Source: an uncultured Porphyromonadaceae bacterium (GTDB lineage: Bacteria > Bacteroidota > Bacteroidia > Bacteroidales > Muribaculaceae). From it: 19,980 nucleotides of DNA. Position numbers and translations under genes: made by a program. Each line of letters starts with the position of its first letter. Within the stretch, counting starts at the first letter, position 1. The stretch covers positions 1 through 19,980 of the forward strand of contig CABRZA010000025.1 in assembly GCA_902475285.1 (NCBI GenBank). The letters are read 5' to 3'. The notes below the pieces were generated by a model. That model was given only the letters and a program-made list of their open reading frames with translations, did no database searches and was not told the origin of the DNA. This document shows positions 1 to 7,240 of this stretch, piece after piece.

Positions 1-56
1 AAATTAAAGTGCATGTCCACAGTCCCGGGGAAGGGGGCTGTTATATTTCGTATGTC

Positions 57-635
57 TTAGTAGCGGCTTTCGACCACGTCCCAGTCGACGATGTCCCAGA
101 GTGCTTTCAGGGCATCGGCACGGCGGTTCTGATAGTCGAGATAATAGGCATGCTCCCACACATCGAATGTGAGAAGTGGAGTGAGGCCTGCCGTCAAGGG
201 ATTGCCGGCGTTGGGACCCTGGGTGATGAAGAGCTTGCCGGTTTCGTCGCGCGACAGCCACACCCAGCCCGAGCCGAACAGGCCAACACCGGCGTCGACG
301 AAGGCTTCCTTGAACTTATCCACCGAGCCGAAGTCGCGCTCGATGGCATGGCGAAGGTCGCCCTTTGGATCGCGGCTTCCTTCGGGAGAGAAGGTGAAGA
401 AATAGAATATATGGTTCCACGCCTGCGAAGCGTTGTTGAACAGCGGGCCGTCGGCGTGTGCTATCACCTCCTCGAGGGGCATGTCGTCGTATTCGGTGCC
501 GCGGATGAGCTTGTTGAGATTGTCGATATAGGCTTTCTCATGCTTGCCGTAGTGAAACTCGACAGTGCGACGGCTAATGACAGGCTCCAGTGCGTCCATG
601 TCGTAGGGTAGTTGGGGTTGTTCGTAGGTCATCAT
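57..635 (-). CDS. sodB: Superoxide dismutase, Fe type
   Basis: This 192-aa protein has the full length of the Fe/Mn superoxide dismutase family, which converts superoxide to oxygen and hydrogen peroxide in the cytoplasm. The metal ligands are visible: H28 (in EFHYGKH), H75 (in QAWNH), and D158 and H162 (in DVWEHAYYLDY). Q71 in NNASQAWNH and the loop ITQGPNAGNPLT match iron enzymes; manganese enzymes carry Gly at the first site and a different loop. Some Bacteroidales enzymes accept either metal, so the choice of metal is an inference. The start is set at the double Met (MMTYEQPQLPYD), the usual family N terminus. Upstream in-frame codons read through non-family sequence. The start could equally be 632. 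It follows the lipoprotein gene by 90 nt on the same strand, and no consensus promoter is clear in that gap. Confidence 0.96.
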   Translation of the reverse strand: MMTYEQPQLPYDMDALEPVISRRTVEFHYGKHEKAYIDNLNKLIRGTEYDDMPLEEVIAHADGPLFNNASQAWNHIFYFFTFSPEGSRDPKGDLRHAIERDFGSVDKFKEAFVDAGVGLFGSGWVWLSRDETGKLFITQGPNAGNPLTAGLTPLLTFDVWEHAYYLDYQNRRADALKALWDIVDWDVVESRY

Positions 636-725
636 ATTCGTATGAGAGTTATATTTGTTAGTTTTCATTAATAAAAAACGCGTATCTGTCGCCATGGTTC
701 GGCTGGCGGCAGTATTTAGCATACG

Positions 726-1355
726 TTAATTGGGCGATACTCGGCGGAAGGTGAGGTCGCGGTCGGCCACCTCGCAACTCATCATGTCGGAGTGGTGAAC
801 CTTCACGTCGTCTATCTTGCGGTAGGAATAGAAGCGCTCGCGCACAATGGGTGTCAGCAACACGCGCCACTGTTCGGCAGTGGCGGCGGTGAGCGAGTCG
901 AGTGTCGAACGGTCGGTTCCGCTAAGAAGATTCTCCGACAGCATCACACCCGCCGGATCGACGGTGACAGTCATCGTCGTCGGGTCGAGCGACAGAATTA
1001 AGTCGTCGTCGTTGCGCTCTTCGGCTATATACTTGCCCTCTATCTGTGCCGTGGCTGTAACAGAAGCCTGCACGGGCGCCTGCAAAGAAGCACCGTCGGG
1101 CACACCGGCGAGAGCCTGCTGTATTTCTAGAACGGCCGACAACACCACATCGCCCTCGGCATTGGCCGATGAGCGCGGGCCGAAGTCGATGCTGATGGTG
1201 GAAGTGGCGTCGGAAGCCGACGGCAGATTGCGGATTCTTTCGGGGGTACCCTGCCACAAACCTCCTATGCGGTCGGTCTTCGAGCAGGATGTTACTGTGG
1301 TGATACCTGCGAGGACTACCAGGAGGCTGCCGACAGTTGCGCTTACAATCTTCAT
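726..1355 (-). CDS. Putative lipoprotein of unknown function
   Basis: The 209-aa product begins with a lipoprotein signal peptide: MKIV, a hydrophobic stretch, then a lipobox-like TVTSC with Cys at about residue 24. It should be lipidated and anchored in the envelope. The mature part starts with a GLWQGTP motif and continues with alternating polar and hydrophobic stretches rich in Ser, Thr, Val and Asp. That would suit a small beta-sandwich or lipocalin-like fold, but I do not recognise the family. The start was chosen because the signal peptide begins exactly there; the open frame extends 60 codons upstream without lipoprotein features. A terminator hairpin ends about 10 nt before the start codon. 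The gene may be read from glycerate kinase read-through or from an unrecognised promoter. Confidence 0.8.
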   Translation of the reverse strand: MKIVSATVGSLLVVLAGITTVTSCSKTDRIGGLWQGTPERIRNLPSASDATSTISIDFGPRSSANAEGDVVLSAVLEIQQALAGVPDGASLQAPVQASVTATAQIEGKYIAEERNDDDLILSLDPTTMTVTVDPAGVMLSENLLSGTDRSTLDSLTAATAEQWRVLLTPIVRERFYSYRKIDDVKVHHSDMMSCEVADRDLTFRRVSPN

Positions 1356-1364
1356 AATGAGTTG

Positions 1365-1401
1365 AAATAAAAATCCATAGACACACCGTGTGCCTATGGA
1401 T
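1365..1401 (-). terminator. Intrinsic terminator after glycerate kinase
   Basis: The arms 1373-1385 and 1389-1401 pair over 13 positions with one mismatch (1381/1393) around a 3-nt loop. On the minus strand the hairpin is followed at once by TTTTTATTT. It lies 33 nt past the glycerate kinase stop and its T-tract ends 9 nt before the lipoprotein start codon. Confidence 0.85.
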
Positions 1402-1434
1402 ATAAAACATCGGACGAAAGCGAAAAGTTCAGTC

Positions 1435-2583
1435 TCAACCCAATGCAAGCCGCGCCACTTGCCCTGCGACTGCCTCGATGTTGCGTGCAGCCACGTCGGG
1501 CTGCATGGCCTCGGCGAGGGACATGGGTGCAGCAACTACCGACAGTGCCGCCGTAAAACCTTCGGAGACAAGCGCATCCGGATTAAGGCATGCCCCTCCG
1601 AGTGCCACTACCCTCCCCGCTCCCGCCTCACGGCTAAGACGCAGGACCTCGATTGGCGCCTTCCCCAGAAGTGTCGACGCATCGAGGCACCCTTCGCCGG
1701 TAAAAACGAGGTCGGCGCCGGCGACTATCGCCCTGAAATCCGCCCGCTCGAACACAAAATCGGAGCCACTGCCCATATCGGCGTCGAGCACCGAGGCCAT
1801 GGCACCTCCGATACCTCCGGCGGCGCCGGCGCCGGCCAAGGTCTCGACGTCGGGCAAACCGCTGCGACGCAAAGCTGCTGCATACGATATCATCTCTTTT
1901 TCAAGCACTTCCACCTCCGCTGCCGTAGCACCCTTCTGAGGTGCGAAAACACGTGCCGCACCTCGCGGGCCAGTGAGCGGAGCCTCGACGTCGGCAAGGA
2001 TATGGAAGCGTGTACCGCGAATACTATCGGGAATTTCAGCAAGGTCGACACTGTGTATGCGTCCGAGAGCACCGGCATCGGCTACGTCGATACGCGCGCC
2101 TGCCGTATCTCTGAAAACCACCCCCAGAGCCCCGAGCATCCCTATGCCTCCGTCGACGGTAGCCGAACCTCCGAGCCCTGCATATATCTCGCGGCAACCG
2201 GCTTCGGCAATCGCACGCAGAAGCCGCCCCAAAGCCGTCGAACGCAGCAGCACCGGGCGTCGGCGCTCCTTCGGCACAAGCCCGAGGCCTATCACAGAAG
2301 CCGACTCCACCACGGCGCCTCCGTCGGCAAGGACGGCATACGGCACGCGGCGAGGCACTCCGAGAATATCCTCCACGGTCGCCTCGCGGCACCGGCAGCC
2401 GGCGATATTCGCCGTGCACGCCTCCACCGTGCCCTCCCCGCCGTCGGCCATGACGAAAGTACGCACGCGCGCGTCGGGGAAAGCTCGCCGTATGCCGCGC
2501 TCGGCCGCCTCATTGGCCGCAGCCGAACTCAACGACTCCTTGAACGAGTCGAAAGCAACTACAATATAAGGATCGGTTTTCAT
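1435..2583 (-). CDS. glxK: Glycerate 2-kinase, class I (GarK/GlxK family)
   Basis: This 382-aa protein has the usual length of the class I glycerate kinases, which phosphorylate D-glycerate with ATP to 2-phosphoglycerate and so feed glycerate into lower glycolysis. Family motifs run in order: VVAFDSFKESLSS at residues 8-20, MADGGEGTVEA, GLGGSATVDGG, DVEAPLTGPRGAARVF, FAPQKGA, and FTGEGCLDASTLLGKAP near the C terminus. The start MKTDPYIVV gives the canonical N terminus; 48 further open codons upstream run through a terminator hairpin and are not family-like. It lies 67 nt downstream of the permease gene on the same strand, which suggests the permease imports a substrate or precursor for this kinase. 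The symbol could equally be garK. Confidence 0.93.
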   Translation of the reverse strand: MKTDPYIVVAFDSFKESLSSAAANEAAERGIRRAFPDARVRTFVMADGGEGTVEACTANIAGCRCREATVEDILGVPRRVPYAVLADGGAVVESASVIGLGLVPKERRRPVLLRSTALGRLLRAIAEAGCREIYAGLGGSATVDGGIGMLGALGVVFRDTAGARIDVADAGALGRIHSVDLAEIPDSIRGTRFHILADVEAPLTGPRGAARVFAPQKGATAAEVEVLEKEMISYAAALRRSGLPDVETLAGAGAAGGIGGAMASVLDADMGSGSDFVFERADFRAIVAGADLVFTGEGCLDASTLLGKAPIEVLRLSREAGAGRVVALGGACLNPDALVSEGFTAALSVVAAPMSLAEAMQPDVAARNIEAVAGQVARLALG

Positions 2584-2589
2584 GCTTCG

Positions 2590-2630
2590 AAAAAAGGGAC
2601 GCTGCAGCGCCAGTGCCGCACCGTCCCTTT
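2590..2630 (-). terminator. Intrinsic terminator between permease and glycerate kinase
   Basis: A 9-bp perfect stem (2593-2601 with 2622-2630) has a 20-nt loop and a T-run on the minus strand. It follows the permease stop by 20 nt and ends 6 nt before the glycerate kinase start codon, so there is no room for a separate promoter between the two. Confidence 0.85.
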
Positions 2631-2650
2631 GTATTTGGTGTTGTGAATTA

Positions 2651-4030
2651 TCAGAGGTCGCGCAAGTCGGGGGCATTGTCGTCGACGGGGATGTCCTTGT
2701 TGACGTTCTTGCTGCCCACGGCTGCATAGAAGAAGAGATAGGCGAGCATGGCCACTACAAGCCAATAGGAGGCCATATAGCCGGCAGCATCGGCTATGGC
2801 ATTCTGTATCAGAGGCATCACGCCGCCGCCTACTACCATCATCATGAAGATACCCGAAGCCTGTGCGGTGTATTTGCCCAGACCTTCCACGGCGAGGTTG
2901 AAGATACCGCCCCACATCACCGAGGTGCACAGACCGCAGAGAACGAGCAGGAGAGCCTTGGCCGGAACCTGAGCCATCGAGAAGCCGTCGGCGGCGCTAT
3001 ATGCCGGCATCGACACACGGATGCCGGAGGGAAGGAAGATGGCGATGCACACCAGGAAAATAGCCGTGAGGCTCACGGTGAGAAGCTGCGAGCGGCTCGA
3101 CACCTTGCCCGAGATGACGCTCGACACCAGACGGCCCACAAGCATCAGCAGCCAGTAGATGGCCACCACGCCGCCGGCTACGGCTGACGCGTTCTCGGTG
3201 ATGCCCGAAGCGGCCGAATCGCTCAGATAGAAGAAGAGCACACCGGGAATACCGACTTCCGTGCCTACATAGAAGAAGATGCCTATCACACCGAGCACCG
3301 TATGGCGGAAGCTCCACGGGCTGTGCTTGTCCTTGCTCTTGGCAACACCGCCCTTCTGCATGTGCGGTTCGGGAATATTTACGCTCGAAATCACCAAGAA
3401 AGCCACAACGAACACGCCCATGGCAATGAAGAGCAGGGGCTGAACGGCGGCCATGGAGGTATCGGCTGTGACTTGACCGATGAGGGCGCCCACAAAGAGA
3501 GGCGTCAGAGTGCCGGCAAGTGAATTGAACGAACCGCCGGCCTGCACGAGCTGGTTGCCCGTGTTGCCGCCGCCGCCGAGAAGGTTGAGCATCGGGTTGA
3601 CCACAGTGTTGAGCATGCACACGCAGAAGCCGCAAACGAAGGCACCGAGAAGATAGATTATGAAGTTGAGGTTGACTACGTCGGCACCCACGGTAAACAT
3701 CGCAGTCTCAGTGCCCACAAAGCCCGAAATCCATTGGAACACGAGGCCTACCAAACCCACTACCATGGCTATGAGGGCTGTTTTCTTGTAGCCTATGCGC
3801 ACGAGCATATTGCCGGCAGGTATACCCATGAAGAGATAGGCGAGGAAGTTCATCATGTTGCCGAGCATGCCCGACCAATCGTAATTGTTCTTCCAGATGG
3901 CACCCAGAGGCGCTGCAAGGTTGGTGACGAATGAAATCATGGCGAAGAGGAAGAACATGGCCACGATGGCCACCACGTTCCCGCGTCCCGCTGTCGGAGC
4001 CGCTACTGCGGCCTTTGCTGATTTTGACAT
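2651..4030 (-). CDS. FHS/FucP-family sugar permease (MFS)
   Basis: The 459-aa inner-membrane protein has about 12 hydrophobic segments and reads as a fucose:H+ symporter (FHS) family member of the major facilitator superfamily. Supporting motifs are the N-terminal VVAIVAMFFLFAMISFVTNL, the segment NTVVNPMLNLLGG in the first half that corresponds to the family NPxL/V signature, and GKYTAQASGIFMMMVVGGG near the end. The central loop holds a Lys-rich stretch (KGGVAKSKDKH). The start MSKSAKAAV is preferred; the open frame continues 22 codons upstream through leader sequence between the promoter and gene. Family members import fucose, glucose/galactose or related sugars, and the substrate cannot be read from the sequence. 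The glycerate kinase gene follows, so sugar or glycerate use is the likely context. Confidence 0.9.
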   Translation of the reverse strand: MSKSAKAAVAAPTAGRGNVVAIVAMFFLFAMISFVTNLAAPLGAIWKNNYDWSGMLGNMMNFLAYLFMGIPAGNMLVRIGYKKTALIAMVVGLVGLVFQWISGFVGTETAMFTVGADVVNLNFIIYLLGAFVCGFCVCMLNTVVNPMLNLLGGGGNTGNQLVQAGGSFNSLAGTLTPLFVGALIGQVTADTSMAAVQPLLFIAMGVFVVAFLVISSVNIPEPHMQKGGVAKSKDKHSPWSFRHTVLGVIGIFFYVGTEVGIPGVLFFYLSDSAASGITENASAVAGGVVAIYWLLMLVGRLVSSVISGKVSSRSQLLTVSLTAIFLVCIAIFLPSGIRVSMPAYSAADGFSMAQVPAKALLLVLCGLCTSVMWGGIFNLAVEGLGKYTAQASGIFMMMVVGGGVMPLIQNAIADAAGYMASYWLVVAMLAYLFFYAAVGSKNVNKDIPVDDNAPDLRDL

Positions 4031-4125
4031 GGTTTTAGGTTGGTTATTTTTATGGATTATATTTACTGAAATCGCACAGGAGTGGAACACACTCATAGGT
4101 GACGCGCACTTGGCAAGCGTCGCTG

Positions 4126-4133
4126 CAAAGTTA
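4126..4133 (-). promoter_or_regulatory. Promoter -7 element for the permease gene
   Basis: The minus strand reads TAACTTTG, an exact match to the Bacteroidota -7 consensus TAnnTTTG, inside an A/T-rich block. No clear TTTG lies 19-20 nt upstream. Transcription would start near 4120, leaving a leader of about 90 nt before the start codon. Confidence 0.6.
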
Positions 4134-4162
4134 ATTAATTTTTTTGAAAACTGCCCCCCGAC

Positions 4163-4210
4163 GAATTAAAAAATTAATCGTCCGGCGGCTTTTTGATGCC
4201 GTCGGACGAT
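4163..4210 (-). terminator. Intrinsic terminator of the 60-aa membrane protein gene
   Basis: The arms 4177-4189 and 4198-4210 pair at 12 or 13 of 13 positions around an 8-nt loop. On the minus strand the stem is followed by TAATTTTTTAATT. The A/T-rich tail lies just upstream of the permease promoter. Confidence 0.85.
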
Positions 4211-4243
4211 AGCGACATGTGTGTCGGCTCCCGACATCGCCGC

Positions 4244-4426
4244 TTAGCGGCGACGCTTGCAGTGGCCTGTGGCATGCCCCACGAAGTAGGCGCCGAGAGA
4301 AAGAAGGCCAAGGCCGGCGATGAGAAGATGATGGATGCGCTCGCGGCGTTCGCGGCGTTCGAGATGTTTCTCCACATTTTGCAGCATATCTATCTCACGC
4401 TGCTCTTCGGTTTTGATAAGTGCCAT
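4244..4426 (-). CDS. Small membrane protein of unknown function
   Basis: This 60-aa reading frame starts MALIKTEEQREIDMLQ. Residues 1-31 are highly charged and probably alpha-helical, with an RRERRER run. Residues 33-54 (HHLLIAGLGLLSLGAYFVGHA) form one likely transmembrane segment, followed by a basic end CKRRR. The layout fits a single-pass inner-membrane miniprotein, perhaps with a helical cytoplasmic part. It is flanked by a terminator on each side, so it seems to be a single-gene unit, which favours it being real. I recognise no family. The stop codon sits in the loop of a 7-bp perfect hairpin (4237-4253). Confidence 0.65.
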   Translation of the reverse strand: MALIKTEEQREIDMLQNVEKHLERRERRERIHHLLIAGLGLLSLGAYFVGHATGHCKRRR

Positions 4427-4466
4427 AATAGTGTGTAGTTTATGAAGTTCCACATACGTTGAATGT

Positions 4467-4474
4467 AAAACATA
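4467..4474 (-). promoter_or_regulatory. Possible -7 element for the small membrane protein
   Basis: The minus strand reads TATGTTTT, 7 of 8 to TAnnTTTG, 40 nt upstream of the start codon and downstream of the RNase E/G terminator. There is no convincing -33 element. Confidence 0.3.
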
Positions 4475-4504
4475 CGGCACGCCGAAAAGTTTGCCCGTGC
4501 CATA

Positions 4505-4545
4505 AAAAAGAGACCGCGCCGCTGCTGAGGGCACAGTCTCTTTTT
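4505..4545 (-). terminator. Terminator of the RNase E/G gene
   Basis: A perfect 10-bp stem (4505-4514 with 4536-4545) has A/T-rich outer ends, so it gives a T-run on either strand. It begins 20 nt after the RNase E/G stop codon and should work for minus-strand transcripts. Confidence 0.85.
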
Positions 4546-4565
4546 GAAGGGATTGAAAAAAATGC

Positions 4566-6914
4566 TTATTCCGATTGTGAGAGTTGGGTCTTGGGCTTGC
4601 GCCGCCGACGCCGCGAACGGGGTTTGGCCGCTGCGCCTTCGGCCGTGGCATCATCCGAAGCGCCTTCGGCAGGAGCGTCTTCATCGGCTGCGGCTGCGGC
4701 ATCGTCAGCATTCGTCGCATCGGCCTCATTGGCGACCTCGGCCGTTACCTCCTCGGCATCCTGCTTCGCATCGTCACGAGCAGCCTTTGCTGTCGGTATC
4801 GCGGCCTCTGGTTGCACCTCGGGGCGAACCTCGGGCAGAGCGTCGGTCTTCACCTCGTCTGGCTGCCCCTCGGACTCCTGCCGGGCTTCGGGCACTGCCC
4901 GAACTTCGGCAGCGGCCTCGATATCGGCTTGCTGCACCTTGGCCTTGGGCTGCCTGCGGGGCTTGGGCTGCGGGGCCTGACGCTCGGAGTCGGACGCTTC
5001 CGACTTATTCGACGCCGCCGTTGCTTCGGCACTCTGCGGCTTGGCCTTGGGCTTCGGCTCGGACTTCGGCTTGGGCTGTTCGTTGCCCTTGCTTTCGGCT
5101 TTCGGCTTGGGCTGCTCTGCCTGGTTCTTGACCTTGGGGTCGTCGGCCGGCGTCTTGACCTTGGGCTGCTGGGCCTGCTCGCCGTTCTTGGGCTGGGCTT
5201 TCGGCTTGGGCTGCTGCGTCTTGGGCTTAGGCTCTGCCTTGGCCTTGGGCTCCGGCTTCTGCTGTACTTGGACTGTACCGGCGCCATCGTTGTCGTCGCC
5301 GCGCTTGCGCTTGTCGGCGTTCTTCGAGGCCGAAGTCTGGCCGTTGTCCTTTTCGTCGATGAGATTCAGCTCGTTGCGGTCCTTGTCGACCACACGATAT
5401 TGCAGGTATGCCAGCGACTCGTCGGGAAGCACCTTGAAGCAGCGCCCAAGAGTGCGCCGCCAACGCCCGTACATGCTCGAGAAGATGCCCTTCTTGATAT
5501 AGGCGTCGACGTAGGGATGAACGTACATTATAAAGTCGCGCATACCCAGAGTCTCGACGATGTACTGCAACTTATCGAAGAGTGTGTCGGTGAAGAGAAT
5601 CGAAGGTTGCACCTCGCCTTTGCCGCGGCACGACGGGCACTGTTCCGACACATGGATGTCGAGCACCGGACGCACGCGCTGGCGTGTGATTTGCATAAGC
5701 CCGAACTTACTGAGCGGCAGTATGTTGTGGCGGGCGCGGTCGTTGGCCATAATCTCGCGCATATGGTCGAAGAGCTGCTGGCGGTGCTCGCTCTTGGCCA
5801 TGTCGATGAAGTCGACCACGATAATGCCGCCCATATCGCGGAGCCTGAGCTGACGCGCTATCTCGTCGGCGGCGCGGAGGTTCACTTCAAGGGCGTTGCT
5901 CTCCTGGTCGCTGCCGGCCTTGGTGCGGTTGCCCGAGTTGACGTCGATTACATGCAGGGCCTCGGTGTGCTCGATGATGATGTAGGCGCCCGACTTGAAC
6001 GACACCGTCTTGCCGAACGACGACTTGATCTGGCGCGTTATGCCGTAATGGTCGAAAATGGGAGCATCCTTTGCGTAGAGCTTCACTATGTCGCGGCGCT
6101 CGGGAGCTATGAGGCTCACATACTTCAATATCTGGGCGAAAATCTCCTGATCGTTGACGTAGATGGCCTCGAACGAAGGGCTGAACACATCGCGCAGCAT
6201 ACCCACCACGCGGTTCTCCTCCTCGAATACGAGCGAGGGCGCCGTGGCCGTGCATGCTTTTTCGCAGGTGTCGTAGAAAGCTTGCAGAAGTGTCTTGAGC
6301 TCGTTGTGGAGCTCCGCGCTCTTCTTCCCTTCGGCCGACGTGCGGACTATCACGCCGAAATTGGCCGGCTTGATGGCCTCGATGAGGCGGCGAAGACGGA
6401 ATTTTTCGTCCGACGATTTGATTTTCTGCGATATCGATATTTTGTCGCAGAAAGGTGTGAGCACCAGATAGCGCCCCGTGAACGAAAGCTCGGTGGTGAG
6501 TCGAGGGCCCTTCGAAGATATGGGCTCCTTCACAATCTGCACCAGCAGCTCCTGCCCGGGCTGAAGGGTGTCGGTTACCGACCCGTGCTTGTCGATGTCG
6601 GGCAGAAGATTCATCTTGGGCAGCGTGGGCTGCTTCTTCTTGCCGTCGAGGAGCTGTTTCAGAAACTCCCGGTAGGAATTGAAGTACGGGCCTAAGTCGA
6701 GATAATGGAGGAAAGCGTCTTTTTCATACCCTACATTGACAAAAGCGGCGTTGAGGCCCGGCATGAGCTTCTTTACCTTCGCAAGGTAGATATCGCCCAC
6801 TGCGTACGAGATGTTGCGCGCCTCTTTCTGGAGAGATACCAGACGGCCGTCTTCCAGAAGGGCTATGCTCACCTCTTGTGCCTGTACGTCGACAATAAGT
6901 TCACTTTTCATCAA
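4566..6914 (-). CDS. rng: Ribonuclease E/G family endoribonuclease with long disordered tail
   Basis: The protein has 782 residues. The catalytic part (about 1-525) is a standard RNase E/G: an S1-like N-terminal region including DIYLAKVKKLMPGLNAAFVNVG, the metal-binding aspartates in HVIDVNSG (about D324) and VVDFIDM (about D368), and the zinc-link CPSCRGKG (426-433). This enzyme cuts single-stranded RNA in rRNA maturation and mRNA decay in the cytoplasm. From about residue 525 a low-complexity tail follows: first K/P/Q-rich repeats such as QPKPKA and EPKPKA (about 548-650), then an Ala/Glu/Asp-rich stretch, then a basic end KPRSRRRRRKPK. Bacteroidota homologues as I recall them end near residue 525, so the tail is an addition resembling the RNase E scaffold region. 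The start could be Met1 or Met2. HU and the miniprotein lie upstream on the same strand. Confidence 0.95.
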   Translation of the reverse strand: MMKSELIVDVQAQEVSIALLEDGRLVSLQKEARNISYAVGDIYLAKVKKLMPGLNAAFVNVGYEKDAFLHYLDLGPYFNSYREFLKQLLDGKKKQPTLPKMNLLPDIDKHGSVTDTLQPGQELLVQIVKEPISSKGPRLTTELSFTGRYLVLTPFCDKISISQKIKSSDEKFRLRRLIEAIKPANFGVIVRTSAEGKKSAELHNELKTLLQAFYDTCEKACTATAPSLVFEEENRVVGMLRDVFSPSFEAIYVNDQEIFAQILKYVSLIAPERRDIVKLYAKDAPIFDHYGITRQIKSSFGKTVSFKSGAYIIIEHTEALHVIDVNSGNRTKAGSDQESNALEVNLRAADEIARQLRLRDMGGIIVVDFIDMAKSEHRQQLFDHMREIMANDRARHNILPLSKFGLMQITRQRVRPVLDIHVSEQCPSCRGKGEVQPSILFTDTLFDKLQYIVETLGMRDFIMYVHPYVDAYIKKGIFSSMYGRWRRTLGRCFKVLPDESLAYLQYRVVDKDRNELNLIDEKDNGQTSASKNADKRKRGDDNDGAGTVQVQQKPEPKAKAEPKPKTQQPKPKAQPKNGEQAQQPKVKTPADDPKVKNQAEQPKPKAESKGNEQPKPKSEPKPKAKPQSAEATAASNKSEASDSERQAPQPKPRRQPKAKVQQADIEAAAEVRAVPEARQESEGQPDEVKTDALPEVRPEVQPEAAIPTAKAARDDAKQDAEEVTAEVANEADATNADDAAAAADEDAPAEGASDDATAEGAAAKPRSRRRRRKPKTQLSQSE
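4940..5273 (-). repeat. Degenerate coding repeat in the RNase E/G tail
   Basis: Short units coding QPKPKA, EPKPKA and similar are repeated. One 19-nt unit, GCTTTCGGCTTGGGCTGCT on the plus strand, occurs exactly at 5098-5116 and 5197-5215, with many looser copies around. This probably arose by slippage or local duplication within the gene. Confidence 0.6.
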
Positions 6915-7240
6915 AGTCGAGGGTTGAAATTAGAAAATAGTCAGGCGGTGTCTGTGCGCCGCCTGAGGTGGCGTGTGATAAGCAGCCGTTGCCGATTGCT
7001 TATCGAAAAACAACAAAGAACAAAACTTGAGGTGCTGCGTTGACCGGAAACCGGTAGCGGCACACTGCAAGTTTGCTCTTGTCGGTCGTTGTAGAGAAGA
7101 CCATAAGCTGTCGTCGCCGTCGCTACGCCTAAGAGCATGGTTGGTGCCGGCCTCCGTAACGGCCGAGCCGGCGAGCTCAGTGCGCATGCAGCGACCGGCC
7201 TGCGCGCTCCGCAGCCTGTATGGCTGCGGAGCCTGAGGCC
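6915..7240 (-). promoter_or_regulatory. Structured leader upstream of the RNase E/G gene
   Basis: I see no convincing gene in these 326 nt. Minus-strand frames at 6930-7187 and 6941-7138 have no family-like content. The region is rich in inverted repeats, in transcription order: 7222-7232 with 7206-7216 (11 bp perfect, 5-nt loop), 7051-7055 with 7043-7047, 6998-7005 with 6978-6985 (8 bp perfect), and 6960-6967 with 6942-6949 (8 bp perfect). No TAnnTTTG element is present on the minus strand. The first hairpin lies 8 nt after the miniprotein stop but lacks a T-run, so it may stabilise or process the RNA rather than end it. E. coli rne has a long structured leader used for autoregulation; a similar role here is inference. 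Confidence 0.45.

Noticed and set aside
1..56. Possible terminator after sodB (CAG-CCC with GGG-CTG arms)
   Set aside because: The stem is short and interrupted, and there is no T-run directly after it on the minus strand.
9..611. A 200-codon plus-strand open frame opposite sodB
   Set aside because: sodB is unmistakable on the other strand and this frame has no domain.
1390..2646. A 418-codon plus-strand open frame opposite glycerate kinase
   Set aside because: The minus strand carries clear glycerate kinase motifs; the plus frame has no family signal and starts inside a terminator.
4584..6695. A 703-codon plus-strand open frame opposite rng
   Set aside because: It is a shadow of the rng codons; its Leu/Gly repeats simply mirror the Lys/Pro repeats of the tail.
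6930..7187. Minus-strand frames of 85 and 65 codons in the rng leader
   Set aside because: They have no conserved look, overlap several hairpins, and lack a promoter or coding-like composition, so I treat the region as a leader.
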